Assembly: GCA_029934915.1 (NCBI GenBank)
Contig: JAOZLI010000012.1
Coordinates: 1 to 21,455 of the forward strand
Source: Desulfocapsa sp.
Lineage (GTDB): Bacteria > Desulfobacterota > Desulfobulbia > Desulfobulbales > Desulfocapsaceae
Length of the DNA stretch: 21,455 nucleotides
Direction: 5' to 3'
Of the stretch, positions 6,918 through 14,273 are shown piece by piece; the stretch's first letter is position 1, and each line of letters starts with the position of its first letter. A program made the position numbers and the translations under genes. The notes under the pieces are model-generated. The model searched no databases. It was not told where the DNA came from and saw nothing but the letters and a program-made list of their open reading frames with translations.

Positions 6918-8507
6918 ATGTCCAAACAGCTCGAGCAGGAAATAGCAAAACGACGAACATTCGGTATTATCAGTCATCCAGATGCAGGAAAAACAACACT
7001 GACCGAAAAGCTACTCCTCTATGGAGGTGCCATCAATATGGCCGGCGCTGTTAAATCCAGAAAAGCCGACCGACATGCCACCAGCGACTGGATGGCCATT
7101 GAGCAGGAACGTGGTATTTCTGTAACCACCTCTGTTATGAAATTCACCTATGGCGACTATGAAATAAACCTGCTGGATACTCCCGGTCACCAGGATTTCT
7201 CCGAAGATACCTATCGGGTACTTACGGCTGTTGATTCTGCAATCATGGTAATTGATTCCGCAAAGGGAGTTGAAGCGCAGACAGAAAAACTGATGGAAGT
7301 CTGCCGAATGCGCAACACCCCTCTGATTACCTTCATCAACAAGCTTGACCGTGAAGGTATGGATGCGCTTGATATCCTGGAAGATATCGAAGACAAACTC
7401 CAGATCGAGTGTACTCCAATGTCCTGGCCCATTGGAATGGGTAAAACATTCAAGGGGGTTTATAATCTCTATAAAAAGAAGATTCATCTCTTTACCGCCG
7501 GAACCGAGACGAAAGACCAGGGGGGAGTTACCATTGACTCCTTAGATGATCCGCGTCTTGATGAGGTTATTGGTGCCCACGATGCTGAGGTACTGCGTGA
7601 GGACATCGAACTGCTGGAAGGTGCCGCAAACCCCTTCGAATATGAACATTACCTGCAAGCCAGCCAGACACCTGTATTTTTTGGTTCTGCAGTCAACAAT
7701 TTCGGTGTACAGGAGTTACTCGATGCCTTTGTCGAGATGGCTCCGCCACCAAGCGCCAGAGCGGCAACAACTAGAGATGTTGAGCCCACTGAAGAAACAT
7801 TTTCCGGTTTTGTTTTTAAAATTCAGGCAAATATGAATCCGGCACATCGCGACCGTATTGCCTTTTTCCGCATTTGCTCAGGGATGTTTAAACGGGGCAT
7901 GAAGGTCAGGCATCATCGCTTGGGTAAAGATATCACCCTTGCCAATGCAACAATCTTTATGGCGCAGGACAGAGCCAATGTGGAAGAAGCCTGGCCTGGT
8001 GATATCATTGGCCTTCACAACCATGGAACAATTAAAATTGGCGATACATTTACCCAAAAAGAAGAGCTGAAATTCACAGGGATTCCGAACTTTGCTCCAG
8101 AACATTTTCGCAGAGTAATCTTAAAAGATCCACTCCGGATGAAACAGTTACACAAAGGATTGCAACAACTTGCGGAAGAAGGTGCCATTCAGGTCTTTAA
8201 ACCCATGTTCGGTTCTTCCCATATTATGGGGGCGGTGGGTGTCCTGCAGTTTGAAGTCACTATAGCACGATTAAAAAATGAATATGGCGTAGAAGCAATT
8301 TATGAACCCGTCGACTTTTCGGCGGCGCGCTGGGTGGAATGTGAGGACAAGAAAAAACTTGCTGAATTTGAACAGAAAAATCAATCTTCCCTGGCAATTG
8401 ATGCCGAAGGCTTTCTAACCCATCTTGCGCAGAATGAGTGGATGCTGAATTTCTTTATGGAAAAATGGCCTGAGATAACATTCCATAAAACCAGAGAAAA
8501 TATTTGA
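6918..8507 (+). CDS. prfC: peptide chain release factor 3
   Basis: A translational GTPase that recycles RF1/RF2 from the ribosome after peptide release. 529 residues, full family length. Seen: G1 [12 protein letters not shown] (about 19-30), [29 protein letters not shown] (switch I/G2), [16 protein letters not shown] (G3), NKLDREG (G4), then domain II and the RF3 C-terminal domain ([30 protein letters not shown]). The ATG is preceded by a pyrimidine-rich stretch without a purine-rich ribosome site. It is a single-gene unit, convergent with the DUF134 gene, and its stop is followed after three bases by the palindrome 8511-8617. Confidence 0.97.
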   Translation: MSKQLEQEIAKRRTFGIISHPDAGKTTLTEKLLLYGGAINMAGAVKSRKADRHATSDWMAIEQERGISVTTSVMKFTYGDYEINLLDTPGHQDFSEDTYRVLTAVDSAIMVIDSAKGVEAQTEKLMEVCRMRNTPLITFINKLDREGMDALDILEDIEDKLQIECTPMSWPIGMGKTFKGVYNLYKKKIHLFTAGTETKDQGGVTIDSLDDPRLDEVIGAHDAEVLREDIELLEGAANPFEYEHYLQASQTPVFFGSAVNNFGVQELLDAFVEMAPPPSARAATTRDVEPTEETFSGFVFKIQANMNPAHRDRIAFFRICSGMFKRGMKVRHHRLGKDITLANATIFMAQDRANVEEAWPGDIIGLHNHGTIKIGDTFTQKEELKFTGIPNFAPEHFRRVILKDPLRMKQLHKGLQQLAEEGAIQVFKPMFGSSHIMGAVGVLQFEVTIARLKNEYGVEAIYEPVDFSAARWVECEDKKKLAEFEQKNQSSLAIDAEGFLTHLAQNEWMLNFFMEKWPEITFHKTRENI

Positions 8508-8510
8508 CAT

Positions 8511-8617
8511 AAATATTCGGCTAATGCCTCACTTTCGTCCGAGTCGCCCTACTCGCATATGACTCAATATAGCTCGCAAGGCGACTCGAACGAACCTGAG
8601 GCATTATCCAAACATTT
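8511..8617. repeat. 107-bp palindromic element, type 2 (copy B)
   Basis: The outer 37 bases on each side pair at about 31 positions (TAATGCCTCA, TTCG, CGAGTCGCC are exact). The centre is ACTCGCATA (8551-8559), eight bases, TATAGCTCGC (8568-8577). The same centre with the same 8-base spacing occurs at 16672-16698, whereas the arms of the two copies are unrelated. It starts three bases after the prfC stop and lies between convergent genes; no T-run follows it. Confidence 0.85.
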
Positions 8618-8653
8618 CTTTTGAATTAGTCCCAACATCCCCCGTTAATCTCA

Positions 8654-8935
8654 TCATTCCTCAACAAAAACCAACGCTTTCCCATTAGAGAGAGCGTCTG
8701 CAGTTTTTCGTCTGGCAATGGTAATGATGCGTTGGATAGTTCCCCTTGAAACCCCCATCTGCTGCCCCGCTTCTTCCTGGGTCATTCCTTCACGATCACA
8801 GAGCCTGAGAGCTTCCATTTCATCGCGAAAAAGATCAACCTGTTCAAGCTTTGACAATGGAGTTCCCGTGGGCTTAAATGCACGTCCACAAAAATTACCT
8901 TCACATTTTCTCTCTTTCTTTGGTCGTGGGGACAT
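8654..8935 (-). CDS. DUF134 helix-turn-helix regulator
   Basis: A 93-residue putative DNA-binding protein. I chose the ATG at 8935, giving MSPRPKKERKC as in the family; the frame extends to a TTG at 8956. Seen: N-terminal CEGNFCGRAFKPTGTPL (metal-ligand-like cysteines), DEMEALRLCDREGMTQEEAGQQMGVSRGTIQRII (a sigma-70 region 4-like helix-turn-helix) and IARRKTADALSNGKAL. Members of this family are commonly found beside NifX/NifB-type cofactor proteins, for example near the orange-protein complex of Desulfovibrio. Here it follows such a gene, but an intrinsic terminator lies between them. The likely role is to regulate this cluster. Confidence 0.9.
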   Translation of the reverse strand: MSPRPKKERKCEGNFCGRAFKPTGTPLSKLEQVDLFRDEMEALRLCDREGMTQEEAGQQMGVSRGTIQRIITIARRKTADALSNGKALVFVEE

Positions 8936-8961
8936 GGGCTCTAAAATAAAATACAAAAATT

Positions 8962-9000
8962 AAAAAGAAAAAAAACGGCAAGAGCTAACTCCTGCCGTTT
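8962..9000 (-). terminator. intrinsic terminator between NifX-like gene and DUF134
   Basis: Read on the minus strand, AAACGGCAGGAG and CTCTTGCCGTTT form a 12-bp stem with one G-U pair and a TTAG loop (8973-9000). It is followed by a T-rich run of about 17 bases (TTTTTCTTTTTAATTTTTG). This is a textbook rho-independent terminator. It lies 53 bases past the NifX-like stop and only 37 bases before the DUF134 ATG. Confidence 0.9.
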
Positions 9001-9053
9001 CCACAAAGGAGCATATGTCAATAATACCTAAATTCCTTAAAAACACAAAGGAA

Positions 9054-9443
9054 TTAAGTGTGACAGTTACTTCCACCACCACAAGCCTGATCGGCGTTCA
9101 TTATAGGAAGCTGACCAGCGGTAAACTTCTCTATAACCGCAGCTGCATCCGGAATCGCATTCCGGTCAGCCCAGTAGACATCAATCCCCACCTCAGTAAA
9201 TCCCTGCATGGGTCTTGCTCCTATGCCACCAACAACAATGGCCTTCACACCAGCATCTCTCAAAAAATTCACAGGAACCATGCAACCACCAGCACCATGA
9301 TCAGGAACCGGCAGCAATTCCATTGAAACAACTTTATTTTCTGAATCCACTTCTACCAAGGTAAAGACATCACAATGCCCAAAATGGTCAGAGCGCGTGG
9401 CTTCCATTCCCCCTGGATTATTGGTTGGTATTGCTATCCGCAT
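9054..9443 (-). CDS. NifX/NifB-type iron-molybdenum cofactor family protein
   Basis: A 129-residue protein of the dinitrogenase iron-molybdenum cofactor (NifX/NifB C-terminal, MTH1175-like) family, which binds metal-sulfur clusters. Seen: MRIAIPTNNPGGMEATRSDHFGHCDVF (family start), GAGGCMVPVNFLRDAGVKAIVVGGIGARPMQGF (core), GIDVYWA, and a Gly/Cys/His tail ACGGGSNCHT. No nif genes are near, so nitrogen fixation is not implied; in sulfate reducers relatives belong to the orange-protein (Mo-Cu cluster) system. AAGGAG lies nine bases before the ATG. It follows the permease gene after 56 bases, in one operon with it and DUF302. Confidence 0.9.
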   Translation of the reverse strand: MRIAIPTNNPGGMEATRSDHFGHCDVFTLVEVDSENKVVSMELLPVPDHGAGGCMVPVNFLRDAGVKAIVVGGIGARPMQGFTEVGIDVYWADRNAIPDAAAVIEKFTAGQLPIMNADQACGGGSNCHT

Positions 9444-9499
9444 AACACTTTCTCCTTCAATATCGAAATATATTCGACAATTATTTTTATAGCAGTAAC

Positions 9500-10489
9500 T
9501 TAACTTTCTGCTTTCTCAACAGGCCCGAATATCTTCGGCACCAACTTTATATACCAAGCCGCAGATTGAATCTGTATTACATACGCCAGGGCAATCAACA
9601 AGGCAATAGTCATACCCTGCTCTTTAAAGGCTGTCATAGCAATGGCTAAGGCAATGGAAAGATCACGCATAACCACGCCAAATACCATAGCAATGGCATC
9701 TTCTCGTTTGAAAAACATTTTACCAATTATCGACAACAACACATAAGAGAGAAGGTAAAAGACAATCAGTGGAATAAGGATTGCAACAATATCTCCAGGG
9801 TTAGCTATAATATTTTTAGCCTTCAGGGACATTGCAGTAAAGGCAATCATAGCAACACCAAGTGCTGAAAAAGGAGGAAAGTTTGGTTTGTAAACTTCCA
9901 TCCATGCCTTTTTCCCATGTTTCTTTACAAGGTAATTCTGAGTAAGAATTCCTGCAATCAGAGGAACAAAAACAAAAATACAAATCTGCTTAAACATATG
10001 CAGCATATCAACATCAACAGTTGCACCCATAAATACTTTCGTGTAGATAGGGGCAGCCAGTGCACCAATCAAGAGGCCAAAAATCAACATTTTTGTTGCA
10101 GCTTCTTTGTTGCCTTTTGCAAATCCAGTCCAGGAAATTGTCATACCAGATGCCGGCAAAACGCCTATCAAAAACAATCCCACAGCCCAAAGGCCATATT
10201 TTTCATCTGCACCGGTAAAAAATATCTTGCCGATGGTATAAACAACTATTGGAACAAAAATAAAGTTGATTACCTGCGTAACTACCTGCAACTTGAGATC
10301 ACCCACCTTAAAAATGGATTTCACATTCAAGGTGGCCATCATCGGATAGACCATAAAAAATGTTATTGGAATAATAAGTTGTTTTAAAGGTTTGGCATTA
10401 AAAACAAAACCACCGCCAATGAGTCCTAGAACCATGGCGATGGGAATTACATATACAAGATTCTTCTGTATTAATTTTAACCATTTCAT
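9500..10489 (-). CDS. BASS/ACR3-fold permease, substrate unknown
   Basis: An integral membrane protein of about 329 residues with nine to ten hydrophobic segments, of the bile acid:sodium symporter / arsenite carrier (BART) superfamily. GVLPASGMTISWTGFAKGN aligns with the ACR3 segment that normally reads GxxxCxxMVxVW; the cysteine needed for arsenite transport in ACR3 is absent here (A/S instead). An arsenite-exporter label would therefore be unsafe. The start is one of two tandem ATGs (10492 or 10489); GGAG is best spaced for the second. The context (DUF302 upstream, NifX-like protein downstream) suggests movement of a sulfur, metalloid or metal-linked anion, but this is inference. Confidence 0.82.
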   Translation of the reverse strand: MKWLKLIQKNLVYVIPIAMVLGLIGGGFVFNAKPLKQLIIPITFFMVYPMMATLNVKSIFKVGDLKLQVVTQVINFIFVPIVVYTIGKIFFTGADEKYGLWAVGLFLIGVLPASGMTISWTGFAKGNKEAATKMLIFGLLIGALAAPIYTKVFMGATVDVDMLHMFKQICIFVFVPLIAGILTQNYLVKKHGKKAWMEVYKPNFPPFSALGVAMIAFTAMSLKAKNIIANPGDIVAILIPLIVFYLLSYVLLSIIGKMFFKREDAIAMVFGVVMRDLSIALAIAMTAFKEQGMTIALLIALAYVIQIQSAAWYIKLVPKIFGPVEKAES

Positions 10490-10522
10490 CATTTTCTCCA
10501 AAATTAAGACTTTTCCTAATTC

Positions 10523-10939
10523 TTATTGTGCCTCATCAATCATGGAGCGAATCTTAACAAAAGTCTGCCCCACCGATTCGGAGAATTTGGGGTCATCAAG
10601 CACAAACTCTGCAATCTCAGATGCCGAATAGCTCAAATAACGCACCTGTGTTTTTCCATCTTTAGAGAATACCATAACAAATTTAGGCATGAATATCGCT
10701 CTCTCGGGGTTCATGGTCAAGCTACCATCAGCCTTTGTCGGTTTACACACCTGCATCATATGAAGATCAAATTCATCCGGCACCACCCCACCATGCTCAC
10801 GAAAAGTTTCTTTCATATTCATCGTGTCATAATTGTTTACAACAAATGCATTCTTTTTCACTATCTCAGCAAAATCAGCCACAAACTCACTCACACTTTT
10901 GCTACTTTCGATGCAATACAGATCTTCGTTACGATTCAT
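10523..10939 (-). CDS. DUF302 protein
   Basis: 138 residues, no signal peptide. The family core is visible: MMQVCKPTKADGSLTMNPERAIFMPKFVMVFSKDGKTQVRYLSY, which fits the DUF302 pattern CxP...L...mP, with the conserved Cys in VCKP. The function of DUF302 is not established; members occur with redox and sulfur-metabolism genes. An excellent AGGAGG lies seven bases before the ATG. It is the first gene of the operon with the permease (34-base gap) and the NifX-like gene. Confidence 0.85.
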   Translation of the reverse strand: MNRNEDLYCIESSKSVSEFVADFAEIVKKNAFVVNNYDTMNMKETFREHGGVVPDEFDLHMMQVCKPTKADGSLTMNPERAIFMPKFVMVFSKDGKTQVRYLSYSASEIAEFVLDDPKFSESVGQTFVKIRSMIDEAQ

Positions 10940-11052
10940 ACTATCCTCCTGGATTAAGAGATAAAAAAATATATTCTCCCACCATTCAAAGTAAGGAACT
11001 CACCACAAATAGCAGGGTCGTTTATTAAGGATTAAATTAATAACATATGCAC

Positions 11053-11081
11053 AAACTAATGTCCTCTTCTACTCCTGTCAA
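11053..11081 (-). promoter_or_regulatory. putative sigma-70 promoter of the DUF302 operon
   Basis: Minus strand: -35 TTGACA (11076-11081), a 17-base spacer, -10 TAGTTT (11053-11058, three of six matching TATAAT). Transcription would begin near 11046 and leave a leader of about 107 bases before the DUF302 ATG. No known riboswitch is recognised in that leader. Confidence 0.5.
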
Positions 11082-11161
11082 GTGAAACCCCCATTTGCAT
11101 GATTTAGGTTACAATAATATTTTATTCAGAGTATTCTGCTGTAAAAGTAACTTCTAATGGC

Positions 11162-11262
11162 TAAGGGCTCGTTCAGAAATAAGTTCGTCTTTTGAGGAGG
11201 ACAATGTACTATAGATTACAACGATTTCGAGATGACAAAACCGCCGCATAGCTGGCTATGTG
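11162..11262. repeat. type 1 palindromic element, half copy (copy C)
   Basis: The left end TAAGGGCTCGTTCAGAAATA resembles the end of the element at 2252-2431 (about 19 of 27 positions, reading that element on the minus strand). The centre CATAGCTGGCTATG (11247-11260) with flanks CCGC and TGAGG is nearly identical to the reverse complement of 2331-2354. End-to-centre distance is 92 bases against 90 in copy A. The expected right half is not recognisable after 11262, so the copy is truncated or decayed. The rest of the 10940-11361 gap holds the leader and promoter of the DUF302 operon and presumably a promoter for the DUF4390 gene that I cannot place. Confidence 0.7.
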
Positions 11263-11361
11263 AGGTACTTAGAGTTCTTCCTTCGCGCACAAGACAAAGA
11301 AGATAAAGAGTATTCACAACGCTATCAAATGTCTTCACAACCAATTTATATATATTGCTCA

Positions 11362-11934
11362 ATGCGTTCTCTGTTTACCATCCTTCTGCTTCTATTTTCT
11401 CTGCTCTTCCCTCTGGGGAACTGTGCTTTTGCAGAAACAGAAAAAAATGTGCAATTCAAAGATATTACTCTTACCACATCCACCACCCACCTCTTGCTCT
11501 TTGGTATTATCAAAAACAAAGATCAGGAAAAACTGGTGCAGGCATTGCACAACGGTATTCCTATGGAGTACACTTTTTTTGTAAAACTTTTTCGTGTCAA
11601 AAAACAATGGGCAGATGAGAGTCTTGCTAATATTACATACTCCCACACGCTTAAATATGATGCTTTAAAGGAACAGTATCAGCTGACCCTGAAAGAGCAA
11701 AAAAACAAGATATTGACATTTAACGATCTTGCAAAAGCTTTACAGGTCATGAATGAAATAAACGGACTGAAGGTTGTTGAATTTTCAAGACTCATTCCGG
11801 GTGCCACATACGAAATGCACATCAAGGGTGAACTTTTTGAAAAGACCCTCCCCATGAATCTTCATTACATCATCCCTTTTATTTCACTATGGGATATGGA
11901 TACAGACTGGCACACCATTGAATTTACATACTGA
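11362..11934 (+). CDS. DUF4390 exported protein
   Basis: From the ATG at 11362 the protein has 190 residues with a signal peptide (MRSLFTILLLLFSLLFPLGNCAFAE, cleavage after AFA). The rest is a beta-rich domain of the DUF4390 family (ITLTTSTTHLLLFGII, EKLVQALHNGIPMEYTFFVKLFRVK, YDALKEQYQLT). An ATG at 11329 and a GTG at 11260 extend the frame, but the GTG lies in a palindromic repeat, so I prefer 11362; no start has a strong ribosome site. DUF4390 genes typically precede ntrY-like kinases in this bacterial group, as here (20-base gap), so the protein may act with the periplasmic part of the kinase. Function unproven. Confidence 0.85.
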   Translation: MRSLFTILLLLFSLLFPLGNCAFAETEKNVQFKDITLTTSTTHLLLFGIIKNKDQEKLVQALHNGIPMEYTFFVKLFRVKKQWADESLANITYSHTLKYDALKEQYQLTLKEQKNKILTFNDLAKALQVMNEINGLKVVEFSRLIPGATYEMHIKGELFEKTLPMNLHYIIPFISLWDMDTDWHTIEFTY

Positions 11935-11954
11935 TACCCAGGAGGCTGTCAGCT

Positions 11955-14255
11955 ATGGACGAAGCTGCACCAAACGACACTGAGCAAAAGCAAGCTCCAT
12001 TACCGGAAAGAAGAAAACAAGACAGGAGGAGACCTAAGCTCAATTCGCTGCAACGTCAACAAAAAAAACGTCTTATAAGACGGGTAATTCTGGCCTGTCT
12101 CTGCCTTATTCCACTCTTTATCTGGCTGGAAACATCTCTGTTAAAGGTGGATATTACCCTGCCCGTTTCAAGCGATATCCTGATTTTTGCACTGACCAAT
12201 CTCAATGTTCTTTTGGTTCTGCTTATGCTTTTCCTGGTTCTTCGAAACCTGGCCGAGTTATTTTTTGAATCGAAACAAAATGTACTGGGATCAAAGCTGA
12301 AAACCAAACTGGTTATCTCCTTTATTTCTCTCTCTCTAATCCCTACTATCCTTCTCTTTTTTATCGCCCTGCAATTCGTTTCCACCTCAATGGATTACTG
12401 GTTTAACGCAAACATTGAGATTTCCCTGAAAAATTCCATGGATCTTGCCAAAACCTATCTGCAGGATACCAAAGAAGAAGTTAATGTTTTAGGGAATACC
12501 GTTGAGACTAACCTGCAAACACGGCATAAAGACAAGCCCCAGTCCCAAAATATTGAACGAATACTTACAGAGATATTCAAAACCCATGACACCAGGAATG
12601 TACTTGGTTTCACGTTAATACGAGAACAGGGAAATAAGGTTTTCACTATCTCATCGCCACTGCTCGCCAGCCAAAAAACGGTGGACATACCACAGACAAC
12701 ACTTACGACAGTGTTTGAAAACAATGCTCCCGAAATACTCATACAAAAATCTGGCATTGGTGATCTCGTTCGCCGGGTAAACAGACTGGATTTCACCGAA
12801 GATTCTACCGAGGATATTTTTCTGGTAACAACCCTGCTTATCAAACAGGAACAATTAAATCGACTGAATCTGATATCAAAAGGTATCGAAGATTACAGAA
12901 AGCTGAAATACCTGAAAAAACCATTTAAATTCTGGCTTCTTATTATTCTCTTAATTGTCACCCTGCTCATCATTTTTTCGGCCATCTGGTTTGGGCTTTA
13001 TATTGCCAGAAGCATCACCGAGCCATTGGGTAAAATGGCCTATGCCACCAGACGGGTTGCAGAAGGTGATCTTTCCTTTGTGCTGGAAAAAGAATCCAAC
13101 GATGAGATGGGACTTCTGGTGGATTCATTCAACACCATGACCAGTAATCTCAGCAGCAGCAACACCAAGCTGGCTACTGCCCTCAGTGCTCTTCAGGAAA
13201 ACTCTGATGAGGCAGACGAAAGACGACGATACATGGAGATCATCCTTCAAAACGTAGAAGCGGGCGTTATCTCTCTTACAGATGACGGAACAATTACTAC
13301 CATTAACCGCTTTGCCGAAAAGCTACTTAATATTGGGAAAGATTTTTTTATCAATCGCAATTACAGAGAGATTCTCCCCCCCCAACATGCCACCATAATT
13401 GATGAATTTATAACAGAACTTAATATTACCGGGAAGACTTCGGTGCGGCAGCATTTAAAACTCTCAGTACTTAAAGAAAATTTTTCACTCATGGTTACAT
13501 TCACCCGTCTAACCAGTAATGAAAACATTCCCTTAGGTTTTGTCCTGGTTTTCGCCAATCTCACCGAACTCGAAAAGATGCAGCGTATGGCCGCCTGGCG
13601 CGAGGTGGCAAGACGAATTGCCCATGAAATCAAAAATCCACTAACACCTATTCAACTTTCTGCCCAACGGTTGCGAAGACGCTATCCGGAGATCTTATCC
13701 GAAGAGAATTCAATTTTTGGTCAATGCACAAACACCATCATCAAACAGGTTGACGAGATAAAACAGTTGGTGAGCGAATTCTCCCAGTTTGCCAGAATGC
13801 CCAAAATCAACCGTGCGGAAGCGGATATCAGGCTGATGATAGAAGAAACTCTTTTCCTTTACAAACAAGCGCATGCAGATATAACCTTTAGTGTTATAAG
13901 CAAGGAAGAAATACCTGTTTTCAGCTTTGATACCGAACAAATTAAACGCTGCATCATCAACCTGCTTGACAATGCGGTTGCAGTTTTAGCAGGTGGCGGT
14001 ATAGTCGATATCATTCTGAAACTTGACGATGAAAAAGAGAATATGACGATTCAGGTTTGTGATTCGGGGCCGGGTATCACAGAGGAGGAAAAATCCAAAC
14101 TTTTTGAGCCCTATTTCTCCACGAAAAAAACAGGGACCGGCCTTGGCCTGGCCATTGTCTCTACCATCGTTTCTGACCATAACGGATACATCAGAGTGCA
14201 CGACAATCACCCAACAGGCAGCATCTTTACCATAGAGCTTCCGCTGGTACATTAA
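11955..14255 (+). CDS. ntrY: NtrY-like sensor histidine kinase
   Basis: A 766-residue inner-membrane sensor kinase. Domains: basic cytoplasmic tail (1-43), three membrane segments (about 44-63, 74-96, 119-142), an extracytoplasmic region to about 324, a fourth segment (325-350), HAMP (350-405; ITEPLGKMAYATRRVAEGDL), PAS (about 420-530), HisKA with phosphoacceptor H557 in ARRIAHEIKNPLTPIQLSAQRLRRRY, and HATPase with NLLDNAVAVL, DSGPGI and FSTKKTGTGLGLAI. This is the NtrY plan. AGGAGG is ten bases upstream. The stop is 18 bases before ntrX. It probably phosphorylates that regulator. Signals sensed by NtrY proteins include nitrogen and redox state; here the signal is unknown. Confidence 0.93.
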   Translation: MDEAAPNDTEQKQAPLPERRKQDRRRPKLNSLQRQQKKRLIRRVILACLCLIPLFIWLETSLLKVDITLPVSSDILIFALTNLNVLLVLLMLFLVLRNLAELFFESKQNVLGSKLKTKLVISFISLSLIPTILLFFIALQFVSTSMDYWFNANIEISLKNSMDLAKTYLQDTKEEVNVLGNTVETNLQTRHKDKPQSQNIERILTEIFKTHDTRNVLGFTLIREQGNKVFTISSPLLASQKTVDIPQTTLTTVFENNAPEILIQKSGIGDLVRRVNRLDFTEDSTEDIFLVTTLLIKQEQLNRLNLISKGIEDYRKLKYLKKPFKFWLLIILLIVTLLIIFSAIWFGLYIARSITEPLGKMAYATRRVAEGDLSFVLEKESNDEMGLLVDSFNTMTSNLSSSNTKLATALSALQENSDEADERRRYMEIILQNVEAGVISLTDDGTITTINRFAEKLLNIGKDFFINRNYREILPPQHATIIDEFITELNITGKTSVRQHLKLSVLKENFSLMVTFTRLTSNENIPLGFVLVFANLTELEKMQRMAAWREVARRIAHEIKNPLTPIQLSAQRLRRRYPEILSEENSIFGQCTNTIIKQVDEIKQLVSEFSQFARMPKINRAEADIRLMIEETLFLYKQAHADITFSVISKEEIPVFSFDTEQIKRCIINLLDNAVAVLAGGGIVDIILKLDDEKENMTIQVCDSGPGITEEEKSKLFEPYFSTKKTGTGLGLAIVSTIVSDHNGYIRVHDNHPTGSIFTIELPLVH

Positions 14256-14273
14256 AGGATTACTCACTTTTCC

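Noticed and set aside
7011..7487. 158-codon open frame opposite prfC
   Set aside because: It is a shadow of the strongly conserved GTPase domain coding region on the other strand.
9054..9443. Nitrogen-fixation function from the NifX-like protein
   Set aside because: The family is broad, and no nif structural or assembly genes are in the window.
9917..10387. 156-codon Cys/Asn/His-rich frame opposite the permease
   Set aside because: The composition is that of the complement of hydrophobic codons; no family features.
9500..10489. Label as arsenite efflux pump ACR3
   Set aside because: The conserved transport cysteine is missing and no arsR or arsC gene is nearby.
10526..10957. 143-codon frame opposite DUF302
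   Set aside because: DUF302 on the minus strand has AGGAGG and family motifs; this frame has neither.
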